Assembly (NCBI RefSeq): GCF_001006485.1
Contig: NZ_JUET01000070.1
Span: forward strand, 1 to 64,000
DNA: 64,000 nt
Source of the DNA: Tannerella forsythia
GTDB taxonomy: Bacteria > Bacteroidota > Bacteroidia > Bacteroidales > Tannerellaceae
Reading direction: 5' to 3'
Below, one piece after another: positions 1-9,730 of this stretch. A program made the position numbers and the translations under genes. The notes under the pieces were generated by a model. The model did not search any database. It was not told the DNA's origin and saw only the letters and a program-made list of their open reading frames with translations. Each line of letters begins with the position of its first letter. Position 1 is the stretch's first letter.

Positions 1-404
1 ATTAATGGTTAATTGTCAATTGTTAATTGTTATGCGTGGTTATCCGAACGCGAATTTCGCAAATGGCGCGAATCAACGCAAATAATCCCCTTTGTCATTC
101 CGAACACCTCCTCTTGTCATTCCGAACATAGTGAGGAATCTCGCGGGGTAAAAGGAAGAGATTCTTCGCTTCGCTCTGAATGACAAATTAATGGTTAATT
201 GTCAATGGTTAATTGTTATGCGTGGTTATCCGAACGCGAATTTCGCAAATGGTGCGAATGGACGCAAATAACCCCCTTTGTCATTCCGAACGCCTCCTCT
301 TGTCATTCCGAACACAGTGAGGAATCCCACCCCGGTAAAGGGAAGAGATTCTTCGCTTCGCTCTGAATGACAAATTAATGGTTAATTGTCAATGGTTAAT
401 TGTT
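1..404. repeat. 187-bp tandem repeat (two full units plus a partial third) with TGTCATTC palindromes
   Basis: The phrase ATTAATGGTTAATTGTCAAT recurs at 1, 187 and 374, so units run 1-186, 187-373 and 374 to about 404. Inside each unit TGTCATTCCGAAC occurs twice near the middle, and the unit ends with AGATTCTTCGCTTCGCTCTG followed by GAATGACA. The terminal TGTCATTC/GAATGACA and the inner GAATCTC/GAGATTC segments are inverted repeats, so each unit could fold into a long imperfect hairpin, as a REP- or MITE-like element would. No open frame of note lies here. Confidence 0.8.
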
Positions 405-641
405 ATGCCGGGTACATGATTCGGCGTGTAACACGCATAACCATTACCCGAAAGGGCTGAAAGCCAGACATAATCGTTAGCAGTCAGTATTCAGCAATCA
501 GCCAACAACTCAACATATCAACATATCAACATATCAACAATTTAACAATTCAATAACTCACCGCCTCTGCGGGGTTTATAAGGGCTGTAAGCCTGAATTA
601 AATTCATTCTTATTTCTTCTATTGCGGAATCCGGGGTTATA
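391..641. repeat. Dispersed repeat, copy A (composite, with IS1380-type end)
   Basis: Bases 391-465 match 49047-49121 almost exactly (GCCGGGTACATGATTCGGCG core and CGAAAGGGCTGAAAGCC end). Bases 581-641 match 49180-49241, where the same sequence forms the 3' flank of a decayed IS1380-type transposase. The two shared blocks are separated by about 115 bp here and about 58 bp in copy B. This copy is therefore likely a scar of the same element with most of the transposase lost. Confidence 0.7.
511..541. repeat. 8-bp microsatellite (CAACATAT, three copies plus a partial)
   Basis: CAACATAT repeats head to tail at 511, 519 and 527 and degenerates into CAACAATT. It is flanked by AT-rich direct repeats up to about 560. 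The period is too short for a CRISPR array and no spacers exist. Confidence 0.8.
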
Positions 642-740
642 TCGGCATCCATAAAAATATAAGGACAACCTACATAACTCATTTGGGAGGGGGTTTTGTC
701 TCCTCAAACCATTTTTCCATGAAACAGGACCAAACCAGAA

Positions 741-762
741 ACACTCTTAGAGCGGAGAGTGT
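741..762 (-). terminator. Small hairpin downstream of pbpC
   Basis: ACACTCT (741-747) and AGAGTGT (756-762) are perfect inverted repeats with an 8-nt loop, about 50 bp past the pbpC stop codon. There is no clear T tract, so factor-independent termination is only a guess. The rest of 642-814 shows nothing I recognise. Confidence 0.35.
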
Positions 763-814
763 CAATTATCTAAAACAGCCATATTCAGTATAATCCCTGT
801 TAAAAACTGGAATC

Positions 815-3130
815 TTACTCTTCGACCCGAATGGTTGCGGAGAGGGTATGTCCCTGCTCATCGACGACGGTCATCGTATGTTGTCCGGGCTGAGGAGAGA
901 CGGAGACTTTATGAAAATCGCGGGTGGCCGTGAGGTATTCTCCGTCTAAATGCCAAAAAACAGTCGCCTCGCTGTTACTGTGTGCCAGCTCGAACGTAAC
1001 GACGCCCGGAGTTCCGTCAAGCTGCTTCGGTAAGGTCACTCGGGTATGATAACTTTGCGGATAGATAAATTGCATCGGTTGCTCGGAGTCGCCTCCGCAT
1101 CCGGCCCAAAAAGGCGGAAGCGGCTTATATTCGGGATGACGACGTCTGTAATACCATTCCCATGCAGGTGGCAAAACAAACCAGTTCTCCGGAATCGTCG
1201 TCCCGTTATTCAGACAATGCTCATAGACGCGATAACGCCTGTCTGCACTCAGATTTACACGGATATGGTAAGGACACGCCACGGTTCGCTGTCCGTTCGG
1301 ACAAATCGGAATCGTTTCCGTTTCGTCGCAAAAACGTCCTTTCAGATGTCCCGACAGGCGGCACACTTCGGCCTCCACAAATACGCCTTCGGGACGAGCG
1401 AACCATTCGGACGAAGGCAGGATATTGAAAATATCGAACATCACCGGCCCGGCCGTACGCGCCCCGACCAGCTCTGGTTTACCTTCACCCGAAGCATTGC
1501 CTACCCATACGCCCACGGCATAGCGTGGCGTCACGCCGACGGCCCACGCATCGCGAAAGCCATAGCTCGTACCCGTTTTCCAAGCGACGGACTGCATCGA
1601 GGGGATTGTCCGCCAGTCGATATCTTCCGGACGGTTCACCTCTTTGATGGCATCGAACGTCTGCCATACGGCTCCGGGCTGAAAGACTTCGGGCAGGGAG
1701 GGCGTTGTTTCTCCGTCGGAGAGCATGCGACAGGCTGTGCGCTCCTTTCCTTCCAATGCCCGTGCCATATTAGCATAGACCGTAGTGATATCCCAAAGGG
1801 TAGCTTCGGCGCCGCCCAGAATAAGCGAAAGACCGTAATGCGACGACGGGCGGGTCAAGGTCGTCAACCCGGCTTTTTTCAGGAAATCGTAAAACTTGGG
1901 CACGCCGTAGCGGCGCAGCAGCATCACCGAAGGGATATTTAGCGACCGGGCAATGACTTCGGACGCCGGAACAGCCCCATCGAACTGCATGTTGAAATTT
2001 TGCGGAGCAAAACCGTTTACATTCAGCGGCACATCGGGCAGCAAAGTATGCGGAAGAATATCGCCGTCCTGCAAGGCCGCATAATACAGCAAAGGCTTGA
2101 GGATACTTCCCGTACTGCGCGGCGACCGGATCACATCGACCTGATTGCCGGACTTCGTGTCTTGAAAGTTCACATTGCCGCAATAAGCCAACACCCGGTT
2201 AGTACGTACATCGATCACCATCGCGGCCATATTGCGGATATCGTGCCGGACGAATTCGGCATGCCAGCGTGCCAATAGCCTTTCAAGCTGCAACTGCAGC
2301 CCTTTGTCGATCGTTGAAGTCACCTGCTGCCCCTGACGGTTTCCATAAACATACGCTACCAGATGCGGGGCTATCTGCGGCAACGGCAACGGTTCCGGCG
2401 GAAGCGCTTCGCTCAAGGCCAGTTCATAGTCGATTTCGTCAATCACCCCTTGGCGATAGAGTTGTTCCAATAGCTTGTTTCGCTTTTTGATCAGCGCCGA
2501 ACGATTTTTGGCCAGATGAATCATCGAAGGAGCATTAGGCAGCACAGCCAGTGTTGCAGCCTCAGCCCAGGAGAGTTGTGCGGAAGAATGTCCGAAATAA
2601 CGCCACGATGCGGCATCAAGCCCCACTACATTTCCCCCGAAAGGGGCATGCGAAGCATAAAGGGCAAGGATTTTCGCTTTCGAGTATCGACATTCGAGAC
2701 GCGTTGCCAGTATCATCTCAATCAGCTTTTCTCCGATCGTTCTGCGTTCTCCACGCGAGAGGCGAATCGTTTGCATCGTCAGCGTGCTTCCCCCACTCAC
2801 CACTCGTCGAGCCTTGATATTCTGCACCAGCGCTCTCCCCGTCGCCAGCGGGTTAACACCCCAGTGCCGGTAATAATAACGGTCTTCAAAAGCAATCAGG
2901 CACTTTGCGAACTTCTCCGGTATCGTATCGCTCACCGGAAAACGCCACTGTCCGTCGGCTGCGATCCGGGCACCGAGCAACTCGCCGTGGCGATCAGTCA
3001 CCACGGTGGCGTAGGGAGTATGAAACAAGGTACGGGGAAGGCAGAATAAATAGCAAACAAGCAAAAGAGCTATCCCGTATCGGATAGCCCTTTTGCGAAA
3101 TAACGAATCTTTTATGCTCCGGTTAATCAT
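815..3130 (-). CDS. pbpC: Penicillin-binding protein 1C
   Basis: Bifunctional peptidoglycan synthase of the inner membrane: a GT51 glycosyltransferase polymerises lipid II and a transpeptidase cross-links it. One N-terminal membrane helix (IALLLVCYLFCLP) is followed by the GT51 motifs EDRYYYRHWG, GGSTLTMQ and a KILALYASHAPFGGN segment. The transpeptidase carries STGSILKP (catalytic Ser and Lys), SLN and KTGTS. The C-terminal part fits the penicillin-binding protein 1C (BiPBP_C) domain. I start at 3130 (771 residues), not at an in-frame ATG at 3196 that lies inside the upstream gene: this start makes a 4-bp ATGA overlap with the macroglobulin stop and places the membrane helix correctly. pbpC next to an alpha-2-macroglobulin gene is a known pairing thought to protect or repair the envelope against proteases. 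Confidence 0.95.
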   Translation of the reverse strand: MINRSIKDSLFRKRAIRYGIALLLVCYLFCLPRTLFHTPYATVVTDRHGELLGARIAADGQWRFPVSDTIPEKFAKCLIAFEDRYYYRHWGVNPLATGRALVQNIKARRVVSGGSTLTMQTIRLSRGERRTIGEKLIEMILATRLECRYSKAKILALYASHAPFGGNVVGLDAASWRYFGHSSAQLSWAEAATLAVLPNAPSMIHLAKNRSALIKKRNKLLEQLYRQGVIDEIDYELALSEALPPEPLPLPQIAPHLVAYVYGNRQGQQVTSTIDKGLQLQLERLLARWHAEFVRHDIRNMAAMVIDVRTNRVLAYCGNVNFQDTKSGNQVDVIRSPRSTGSILKPLLYYAALQDGDILPHTLLPDVPLNVNGFAPQNFNMQFDGAVPASEVIARSLNIPSVMLLRRYGVPKFYDFLKKAGLTTLTRPSSHYGLSLILGGAEATLWDITTVYANMARALEGKERTACRMLSDGETTPSLPEVFQPGAVWQTFDAIKEVNRPEDIDWRTIPSMQSVAWKTGTSYGFRDAWAVGVTPRYAVGVWVGNASGEGKPELVGARTAGPVMFDIFNILPSSEWFARPEGVFVEAEVCRLSGHLKGRFCDETETIPICPNGQRTVACPYHIRVNLSADRRYRVYEHCLNNGTTIPENWFVLPPAWEWYYRRRHPEYKPLPPFWAGCGGDSEQPMQFIYPQSYHTRVTLPKQLDGTPGVVTFELAHSNSEATVFWHLDGEYLTATRDFHKVSVSPQPGQHTMTVVDEQGHTLSATIRVEE

Positions 3131-6100
3131 CGTTCTACCGTGACACGTCCGGCACGTGTCCGCGCCTGTGCTCCCGCATCGTACATCGCTCCGCAATGTA
3201 CGGCAGGCAATACGAACGTACCGGCATAAGACGCTTGCAAACGCACCTTAAACACTTTTGTTTCACCCATCTTCAGATCGAAATACGTCATTACCCCATC
3301 ATCTCTGATGTCACGGTAAATGTAGGACGCCGCTTTTTCCGTATCCGGATCGTCCGGATTGAGCATGCGCTCGTTGTATACTTCCCATCCGGACGGAATA
3401 AGTTGTGTCAGGGCAACATCCGTATAGTCATTGATTCCACTGATATTCGACACCCGAATCACCGCCATAAAGTCCGTGCCCTGCTTCAGCCGTTGCACAT
3501 CGACCAGCGTGCCTTTCAGATCGGTATACGTGACTGTCATACGCAAATTTTGCTCAATGGACGGAAGCGAGTCGCGGAGAGGTTTCGTCTTCGAGACAAG
3601 ACTTACGTACAGCAACCCGTTTCCATTGTTTTTAACAGTTGCCGCACCGTTCGTCGGACGTGTCGGGAGGTCTTTCTGGAAAACGGCACGGGCCGAATTC
3701 ACCTTGGATTGAGCCTTGCCGTTCAACGTCCAATCGAACTGCAACGAACCGGACACCTTCTCCGCCAGACGTCCCATAGCCACCAACGAATAAGCGGTAG
3801 ACTGCGTGGTAAACGATTGTTCACGTGAAAGGTTGGCCGATACTTTCCGTGCCTGTTCGAAGGTTTCCTTTTCCTTGCCCATCAGCACCATGGCCTCAAG
3901 AATCATCGCCATATCCCGCTCGGACGAGCCAAACGTCGAGTTATTTAATGCATAGGGAGCTACCTCCGTCGAGGCGTTAAAGACAAGCTCGCTCGCCGCC
4001 TTCGTCTTACCGGACAAGGCATAAGCTGCCGCCAGACACCAGCGCGCCTGCATCGACAAGTCTTTCAACTCTTTCATCCGGTTCATTGCCCCGAGTTCGG
4101 GAGCGCCGGACAACGCCAGCGTATAAAGACGGTAAGCCTGCGAAAAGTCCGACTGATAATATGCATATCGACGACTTCCCCGTGCATTCGCCCGCCAGTT
4201 CTGAGCGGCACTCCGCTGGTAGTTTTTCCATCGACTCAGCACGCCCGAATTGACGTCATATCCTTTCTCTTTGGCCAAAACCAGGAAACTGCCGGCGTAT
4301 GATGTCACCCATTCGTTCTCGTACCCATCGCCCGGCCAATAGGTAATCCCACCATTGGACAGTTGACGACCGTACAGATTCAAAATGGCTTCGCGCACAT
4401 TCTTTTTCACGGATTCCGTCTCTTTCTCCTCCATGTCCTTAAACTGAGCGATAAACAACAGAGGCAAAGCCCTTGAAGTAAGCTGCTCGGAACAATAATG
4501 CGGATAGTCATACAGATAATCGAACCGTCGACTGATATCGACCGAAGGAATACGGGAAACTTCTAATTTCACCCAGTTCCCGTCGAAATCGCCGTCTAAG
4601 GTGTACGTAAAATCAGCCGACTCTCCTGCATTGAGCAGTTTATTGTCGGTACGGATAATCGGAGGATTAGGATTCCGGACATCGATTTCAATCGTCTCTT
4701 TCGAAGTATGCCCATTGCCAGTGGCGGTAACCGTCACTCGTTCTATTCCCGTCGAGGAGCCCGATTTCAGGGCAAAGTATACCATCTTATCGCCGGGAGC
4801 AGCAAACGTCAGGGACTGGCTGCCTCCGTTCGCGATTTTTAACTTACCTGTCGTCTCAACCTTGATCGATACGTTCTTCACCGTATTCTCCATTGCAAAC
4901 ACATTGACCGGCAAATAAATTTCTTCGTCCGTGCTGACTACACGAGGCAATGACGACAAGATCATCAACGGCGTACGTACCGGCACGGTCTTTTCCGCCT
5001 TGCCGTAAGCGCCATCCTGCCCGGCAACAACCATCACACGTACCGATCCGATATACGGCGGGAGCTTCAACTTATGACTCTGTTCCTCCCCTTTTTTCAA
5101 CGCGAACGGACCGATAAATTTCACGACCGGTTTGAAACGATTAGCTTTCGAGTTGGCAGGCTTCATATCTTCATCCCCTCCGATACTGAACAGTGAACCA
5201 TACTTCCCTGCGTAGGCGCCCATCACAAAGTCATACATGTCCCAGGTACGTATCCCCAACGCTTCGCGTGCATAAAAGACATTCCACGGGTCAGGCGTCT
5301 TGAAATTCGTCAGGTCAAGTAATCCGTCATCTACCACAGCCAGCGTGTACGTCATGGCTTTGCCCGATGTTTCTTTCACTTTCACCGTGAATTCCGTCTC
5401 GGGACGTAACACGTCGGGCATCGTAATTTGCGGTGTAAGCTCGGAACCTTTATTCGTGACGAAAACCGGTACTACTCCGTACATCCGGATAGGCAAATCA
5501 TTGACGGTTTGCGCGTGAGGTTGCAACAGACTGACATGCACATAGACGTTCGGCGCCATCTGTTCCGTAATCTTAAACGTATATTTCGTATCGCCGGACG
5601 AAGCCATATCGACCCACTCGCGGCTTATGACTTCCGATCCGTTCTCAATAGAAACCAGCGCTCTGCCTCCGGCCGACGAAGGAATAATCACCGTCGCATT
5701 CTGGCCGGCCTCATACGAAGATTTATCTAACGAGAATGCTAACATCTTAATCCCGTTCGGATCCGATTTATTCGAACGTCCGCGCCACGAAGGCCAGTCG
5801 ATATAAATAACCCCGCCTGTCGCATGACCGCTTTCATGATCCTTGACATAGACCAGATAACGTCCCCACTGCGGATAATCCACCCGGAAGCCGATCCGCG
5901 CCTTACCGCCCGAAGTGCTCAGCGTGCCCGATGCCACGGGCGAAATCGAAGAGTTATTCAGGTACGACACGAACGATTCGTCATCATGCTCCCACCACCA
6001 GCTCCAACCGATCTTGTAAATCTTATATTCCAGGCCGGAACGATTTGTCGGTTGACCGTCCGGACTGAGCGTCACAACTTCGAACTGATGGTCAACATCC

Positions 6101-8721
6101 GTCTCGAGGAAACCGGTCTTGTCCTTCTCTCCGAAACGGATTCCCACATATGAATCGAAAGGAGAGAAAGGAATCGTCTGCGTATAGATACTCGCATCCC
6201 CTCCCGGTTCAAACACCCGGCAGGTGATGTTGGCACGCAACATGCCCGGTGCATTTTTGGCCGCCGGAAGCGACATACGGAAGACTGACTTCCCCTCTCC
6301 ATCCAACACTCCGGAGTATAGATCAATCGTACTCGACGTAAAGTCTGCGGCCGGATTATGAAAGATGTATTTTTCATACCCTTTAAACTGGGTTGTCGTT
6401 TCAGATAACAACAACTCCACTTTGGTCTTGAGATGCTGCGCCACCGCACCGGTCAACCAGGCCGATTCGAGAGTTGTCTGAACCGGCGATGCCGAAGCCT
6501 TCAACTGTTTTCCGGGGATCTTCAAGTTAATTTTCAAGCGATTGGGCTTCACGGTCTCGATACGTAACGATTTATGAAACGACGTACCGCCCACTTTCAC
6601 ATAGGCATTCCAAAGCCCCGTCGGATCATCGGCCTTAGTCGGAACCGTAAATGTGTACAATCCGTTCAGTCCTTTGGAAGAAACTTGCTTTTGATAGAAT
6701 TGTCCACGGGGATTATACACTTCTATCGACACCGGATGATTGACCGGAATCCGCTTCTCACGGTCTTCCAACATAAATGAAAGATGTAATGTATCTCCCG
6801 GACGCCACACGCCACGCTCACCGTACACAAAGCCTCTCAAACCTTTTTTGATCTCCTTGCCGCCGACATCGAACCGACTCAGCAGATTATCCTCGCCATC
6901 GACGAGACGCAGGTAGGTCTTCTGCTTATCTTCCGACGAGGCAACGAGTACAAACGGTTTGTTTTTAGCCTTGATCAGTGCAAATCCGTCTCCGTCTGTC
7001 CGAGCCTTCCCTATCGGTTGCAACTGGAAGTTATATGCTGTTACTTCAACATTCGACATCGGCTTTGTATCCAACAGATTTGACACAGTGACCCATAACG
7101 TATTGTTCGTGTTGCCTTTCACAATCACCCCCATGTTCGAAGCCATCACATTCGTCGTTGCCTTACGCTCCGAAACCATATAATAACTCGGATGGCACGG
7201 GTTATCCCGTTCGTCCCATTCGTATATATCCCAGTCCATGTTCGAATTATCATAATAATACGTTTGGGGTTGATCCCATACGGCCTCGTCCTCTTCCGTC
7301 ATCTCACCGGCCTCAATACGTGTCAAAGCATTCGATGTTTGCAGATTACGTGCGGCCGGCTCGTTTCCGCACGGATAAGCCGAATAGTCCTGCTTAAATG
7401 AAAGCTCTACCCGGTAAATAGCCCCCGGCTCCTGTTTCATCACTCCACTGAGGTCGATAAAATAGTTATCCCAGTCGTGTATATTCTTGGTCGGATCACT
7501 ATCGAGACGAAGCATCTTTTTATATATCAGTCGGCCGGAACGTCTCAATTCCGAAGAAGAAGATGCAGATAACGAATTATCCTGTAAGAACATCAGCACG
7601 TTGCTCTCAAAAATCCGGATCACTTTCAGATCGACGGCATACAGATTAACTGCCCTAAACGGCAAAACCAGCTCTTTAGAATCAGGCATAATCGTTCCCG
7701 ACGACAAAAATTCCACTTGTGGACTCAGTGAATTCATTTGCAGGGTAACAGACGAAGACCTGGATAACGATTCGTCAGATACATTTTTTAATCCCTGATC
7801 AACATTAATATAGAGAGACGTATTTTCACTCTTTCGCTCGAAAAAGATTTTAACTTTATTATCTTCCACCTGAAACGTATAGGCAGAGATCGGTTCCAGC
7901 GCAATCAACCCGTTCAAATCCTGCGTATTGGAAACCGGTGAAGAAAAAGTCAGACACACGCCATGTTCAGGTGCTTCAATAACTTTGGCCGACAGCAATT
8001 CAAATGGGGGCGTCAGGGCCGGTATGTCCATCTCCTGCTTGATCCTTTTATCGGAATTAAAAGCCTTTCCATCGACCGTAACCTCGAGGGTCGTTTCGGC
8101 TTCTTTTTTGGCGATGTTCGGAATAACGAAATGGAACGTACGCGGATTGTCGGTCGGGGTCACAACAGCCGAGAACGACTCGTTTTCCCTCATGGCCGTT
8201 ATCATGTCTTGTACAATCGTAGCGGGCGGAGCTTCGCTAAAACGGATCTCTCCCTGAACAGCAACCTGACTCATCGCCGACTCCACCACATCAAGCGACG
8301 TAAATTCCATCACAAAACTTCGCTCTTCCACGCGAAACGAAAATTCAAATTCTTCCAGTTTCCTCTCCACCTTCATCACTTTACCCAGCGCAAAGGTTGC
8401 ATTGTAGAGTTCTCCGGGTTTCAACGCACCGGAATCGGGGATAAACTGAAGCATTTTGTTGTTAGCCCAAAAAGTTTTTCCCTTCAGCGACGGAGAGAAA
8501 CGAAAAAGTTTCTCCTTTACTTCGGCACCTATCTCCACGATTTGCTGTTCTTCAGTTAATTCGATAAAAATAGACGCATCGGACGAGATGACCCCGCCTG
8601 TATATGCACTTACATAAGGAGCATATTCGGACGAGGGCACAATATCCCGATTTCTTTTGCAGGACATGCAGGACAAGCCTGCGACGATTGCAATAACGGC
8701 AAGTGCAAGAAATTGTTTCAT
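3127..8721 (-). CDS. Bacterial alpha-2-macroglobulin lipoprotein with thioester motif
   Basis: Large protease trap anchored in the envelope (YfhM/ECAM family), 1864 residues as usual for the family. The N-terminus is a lipoprotein signal (FLALAVIAIVAGLSCMSC), which should acylate the Cys at about residue 21. MG-type beta-sandwich domains fill the first two thirds; a segment beginning LRGFVYGERGVWRPGDTLHL is typical of the MG2 region. The thioester motif C-S-E-Q is intact at Cys1410-Gln1413 within YPHYCSEQLTSRAL, followed by the alpha-helical thioester domain and a C-terminal receptor-like domain. In the family, cleavage of the bait region activates the thioester, which links covalently to the attacking protease. 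It is the first gene of a two-gene unit with pbpC. A TAnnTTTG-type -7 box lies at 8796-8803 on this strand. Confidence 0.95.
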   Translation of the reverse strand: MKQFLALAVIAIVAGLSCMSCKRNRDIVPSSEYAPYVSAYTGGVISSDASIFIELTEEQQIVEIGAEVKEKLFRFSPSLKGKTFWANNKMLQFIPDSGALKPGELYNATFALGKVMKVERKLEEFEFSFRVEERSFVMEFTSLDVVESAMSQVAVQGEIRFSEAPPATIVQDMITAMRENESFSAVVTPTDNPRTFHFVIPNIAKKEAETTLEVTVDGKAFNSDKRIKQEMDIPALTPPFELLSAKVIEAPEHGVCLTFSSPVSNTQDLNGLIALEPISAYTFQVEDNKVKIFFERKSENTSLYINVDQGLKNVSDESLSRSSSVTLQMNSLSPQVEFLSSGTIMPDSKELVLPFRAVNLYAVDLKVIRIFESNVLMFLQDNSLSASSSSELRRSGRLIYKKMLRLDSDPTKNIHDWDNYFIDLSGVMKQEPGAIYRVELSFKQDYSAYPCGNEPAARNLQTSNALTRIEAGEMTEEDEAVWDQPQTYYYDNSNMDWDIYEWDERDNPCHPSYYMVSERKATTNVMASNMGVIVKGNTNNTLWVTVSNLLDTKPMSNVEVTAYNFQLQPIGKARTDGDGFALIKAKNKPFVLVASSEDKQKTYLRLVDGEDNLLSRFDVGGKEIKKGLRGFVYGERGVWRPGDTLHLSFMLEDREKRIPVNHPVSIEVYNPRGQFYQKQVSSKGLNGLYTFTVPTKADDPTGLWNAYVKVGGTSFHKSLRIETVKPNRLKINLKIPGKQLKASASPVQTTLESAWLTGAVAQHLKTKVELLLSETTTQFKGYEKYIFHNPAADFTSSTIDLYSGVLDGEGKSVFRMSLPAAKNAPGMLRANITCRVFEPGGDASIYTQTIPFSPFDSYVGIRFGEKDKTGFLETDVDHQFEVVTLSPDGQPTNRSGLEYKIYKIGWSWWWEHDDESFVSYLNNSSISPVASGTLSTSGGKARIGFRVDYPQWGRYLVYVKDHESGHATGGVIYIDWPSWRGRSNKSDPNGIKMLAFSLDKSSYEAGQNATVIIPSSAGGRALVSIENGSEVISREWVDMASSGDTKYTFKITEQMAPNVYVHVSLLQPHAQTVNDLPIRMYGVVPVFVTNKGSELTPQITMPDVLRPETEFTVKVKETSGKAMTYTLAVVDDGLLDLTNFKTPDPWNVFYAREALGIRTWDMYDFVMGAYAGKYGSLFSIGGDEDMKPANSKANRFKPVVKFIGPFALKKGEEQSHKLKLPPYIGSVRVMVVAGQDGAYGKAEKTVPVRTPLMILSSLPRVVSTDEEIYLPVNVFAMENTVKNVSIKVETTGKLKIANGGSQSLTFAAPGDKMVYFALKSGSSTGIERVTVTATGNGHTSKETIEIDVRNPNPPIIRTDNKLLNAGESADFTYTLDGDFDGNWVKLEVSRIPSVDISRRFDYLYDYPHYCSEQLTSRALPLLFIAQFKDMEEKETESVKKNVREAILNLYGRQLSNGGITYWPGDGYENEWVTSYAGSFLVLAKEKGYDVNSGVLSRWKNYQRSAAQNWRANARGSRRYAYYQSDFSQAYRLYTLALSGAPELGAMNRMKELKDLSMQARWCLAAAYALSGKTKAASELVFNASTEVAPYALNNSTFGSSERDMAMILEAMVLMGKEKETFEQARKVSANLSREQSFTTQSTAYSLVAMGRLAEKVSGSLQFDWTLNGKAQSKVNSARAVFQKDLPTRPTNGAATVKNNGNGLLYVSLVSKTKPLRDSLPSIEQNLRMTVTYTDLKGTLVDVQRLKQGTDFMAVIRVSNISGINDYTDVALTQLIPSGWEVYNERMLNPDDPDTEKAASYIYRDIRDDGVMTYFDLKMGETKVFKVRLQASYAGTFVLPAVHCGAMYDAGAQARTRAGRVTVER

Positions 8722-9073
8722 GGATTCTTTCTATTTAAAATTAAAATCATTTGTATTTCTATATTCTGTTTAGTTTTATTTTGCTTATCAAGAGGCAAAA
8801 ATAGATAATATTTCTCAAAGAAGCGACTATTTTCATTTCCATTTCCCGCAACAATTGTTAAAGTTCTTAAAATTGCAAATGTATCGTATTATTTCTCCGC
8901 ATGCAAATAAAAAGAGTTTTTCTTTACGGACTGAAGACTGAGGTAATACAGGGTCTGCGACTGTTTAGACGACATCGTTCCGAAATTCGTTCGAAAGAAT
9001 TCCCTCATAAATATTATGTACATTCATTCTCTTTTTTTACTTTTGTCCTTTCAAATTTGGATATAACTATATT
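8722..9073. promoter_or_regulatory. Divergent promoter region between macroglobulin and pyrE
   Basis: This 352-bp AT-rich gap separates divergent genes. On the minus strand TATTTTTG (8803-8796) fits the Bacteroidota -7 box TAnnTTTG for the macroglobulin-pbpC unit. On the plus strand TACTTTTG (9038-9045) fits the -7 box for pyrE. I did not find a well-spaced TTTG -33 element for either. No ORF is supported in between. Confidence 0.55.
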
Positions 9074-9712
9074 ATGAAAGCATTAGAACGAATCGTAGCA
9101 GAAAAATTACTAAAGATCAAGGCCGTAAAGTTACAGCCGGCCAATCCGTTCACATGGGCATCCGGTTGGAAATCTCCTATTTATTGCGACAACAGGAAAA
9201 CACTTTCCTATCCGGCTATACGTACTTTCATCAAGTTGGAACTGGCACGGATCATTTCTGAGAAATACGAGGAGGTCGATGCCATTGCCGGCGTAGCCAC
9301 AGGGGCTATTGCCCAAGGAGCTTTAGTGGCAGATCTCCTCGGCCTGCCATTCGTTTACATCCGTTCGGCACCGAAAGATCACGGACTGGAAAATTTGATT
9401 GAGGGTGAATTGAAACCGGGCTCGAAGGTTATTGTTGTCGAAGACCTCGTATCTACCGGCGGAAGCAGCCTGAAAGCCGTGAATGCCATACGCAATTTCG
9501 GATGTCAGGTCATCGGGATGGTCGCGATCTTCACACACGGTTTCCCGATAGCCGAACAGCAGTTCAAGGAGGCCAAAGTATCGCTGACGACACTCTCGAA
9601 CTATGACGCTGTCATCGAAGAAGCTGTTAAGATCAATTACATCGACGAAACGGAGGTAGCCATCCTTCAGGAATGGCGCAAGGATCCTGCGAACTGGGAC
9701 CCGGATGCTTAA
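9074..9712 (+). CDS. pyrE: Orotate phosphoribosyltransferase
   Basis: Cytoplasmic enzyme of de novo pyrimidine synthesis that transfers phosphoribose from PRPP to orotate, giving OMP. The 212-residue length is normal. The PRPP-binding signature VIVVEDLVSTGGSS is present, preceded by GVATGAIAQGALVADLLGLPFVYIR and the basic loop APKDHG. The gene is first of a plus-strand series pyrE, SRPBCC protein, argH, Rieske-like lipoprotein with gaps of 18, 5 and -4 bp, so co-transcription is likely. Pyrimidine and arginine synthesis both consume carbamoyl phosphate, which may explain the grouping. Confidence 0.97.
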   Translation: MKALERIVAEKLLKIKAVKLQPANPFTWASGWKSPIYCDNRKTLSYPAIRTFIKLELARIISEKYEEVDAIAGVATGAIAQGALVADLLGLPFVYIRSAPKDHGLENLIEGELKPGSKVIVVEDLVSTGGSSLKAVNAIRNFGCQVIGMVAIFTHGFPIAEQQFKEAKVSLTTLSNYDAVIEEAVKINYIDETEVAILQEWRKDPANWDPDA

Positions 9713-9730
9713 CATCATGGACATAAACGA

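Noticed and set aside
511-541. Short regular repeats as a possible CRISPR array
   Set aside because: The period is 8 bp with no unique spacers and no cas genes nearby; it is a microsatellite.
1046-1942. 298-codon open frame on the plus strand
   Set aside because: It is antisense to pbpC, in which the transpeptidase motifs are unmistakable.
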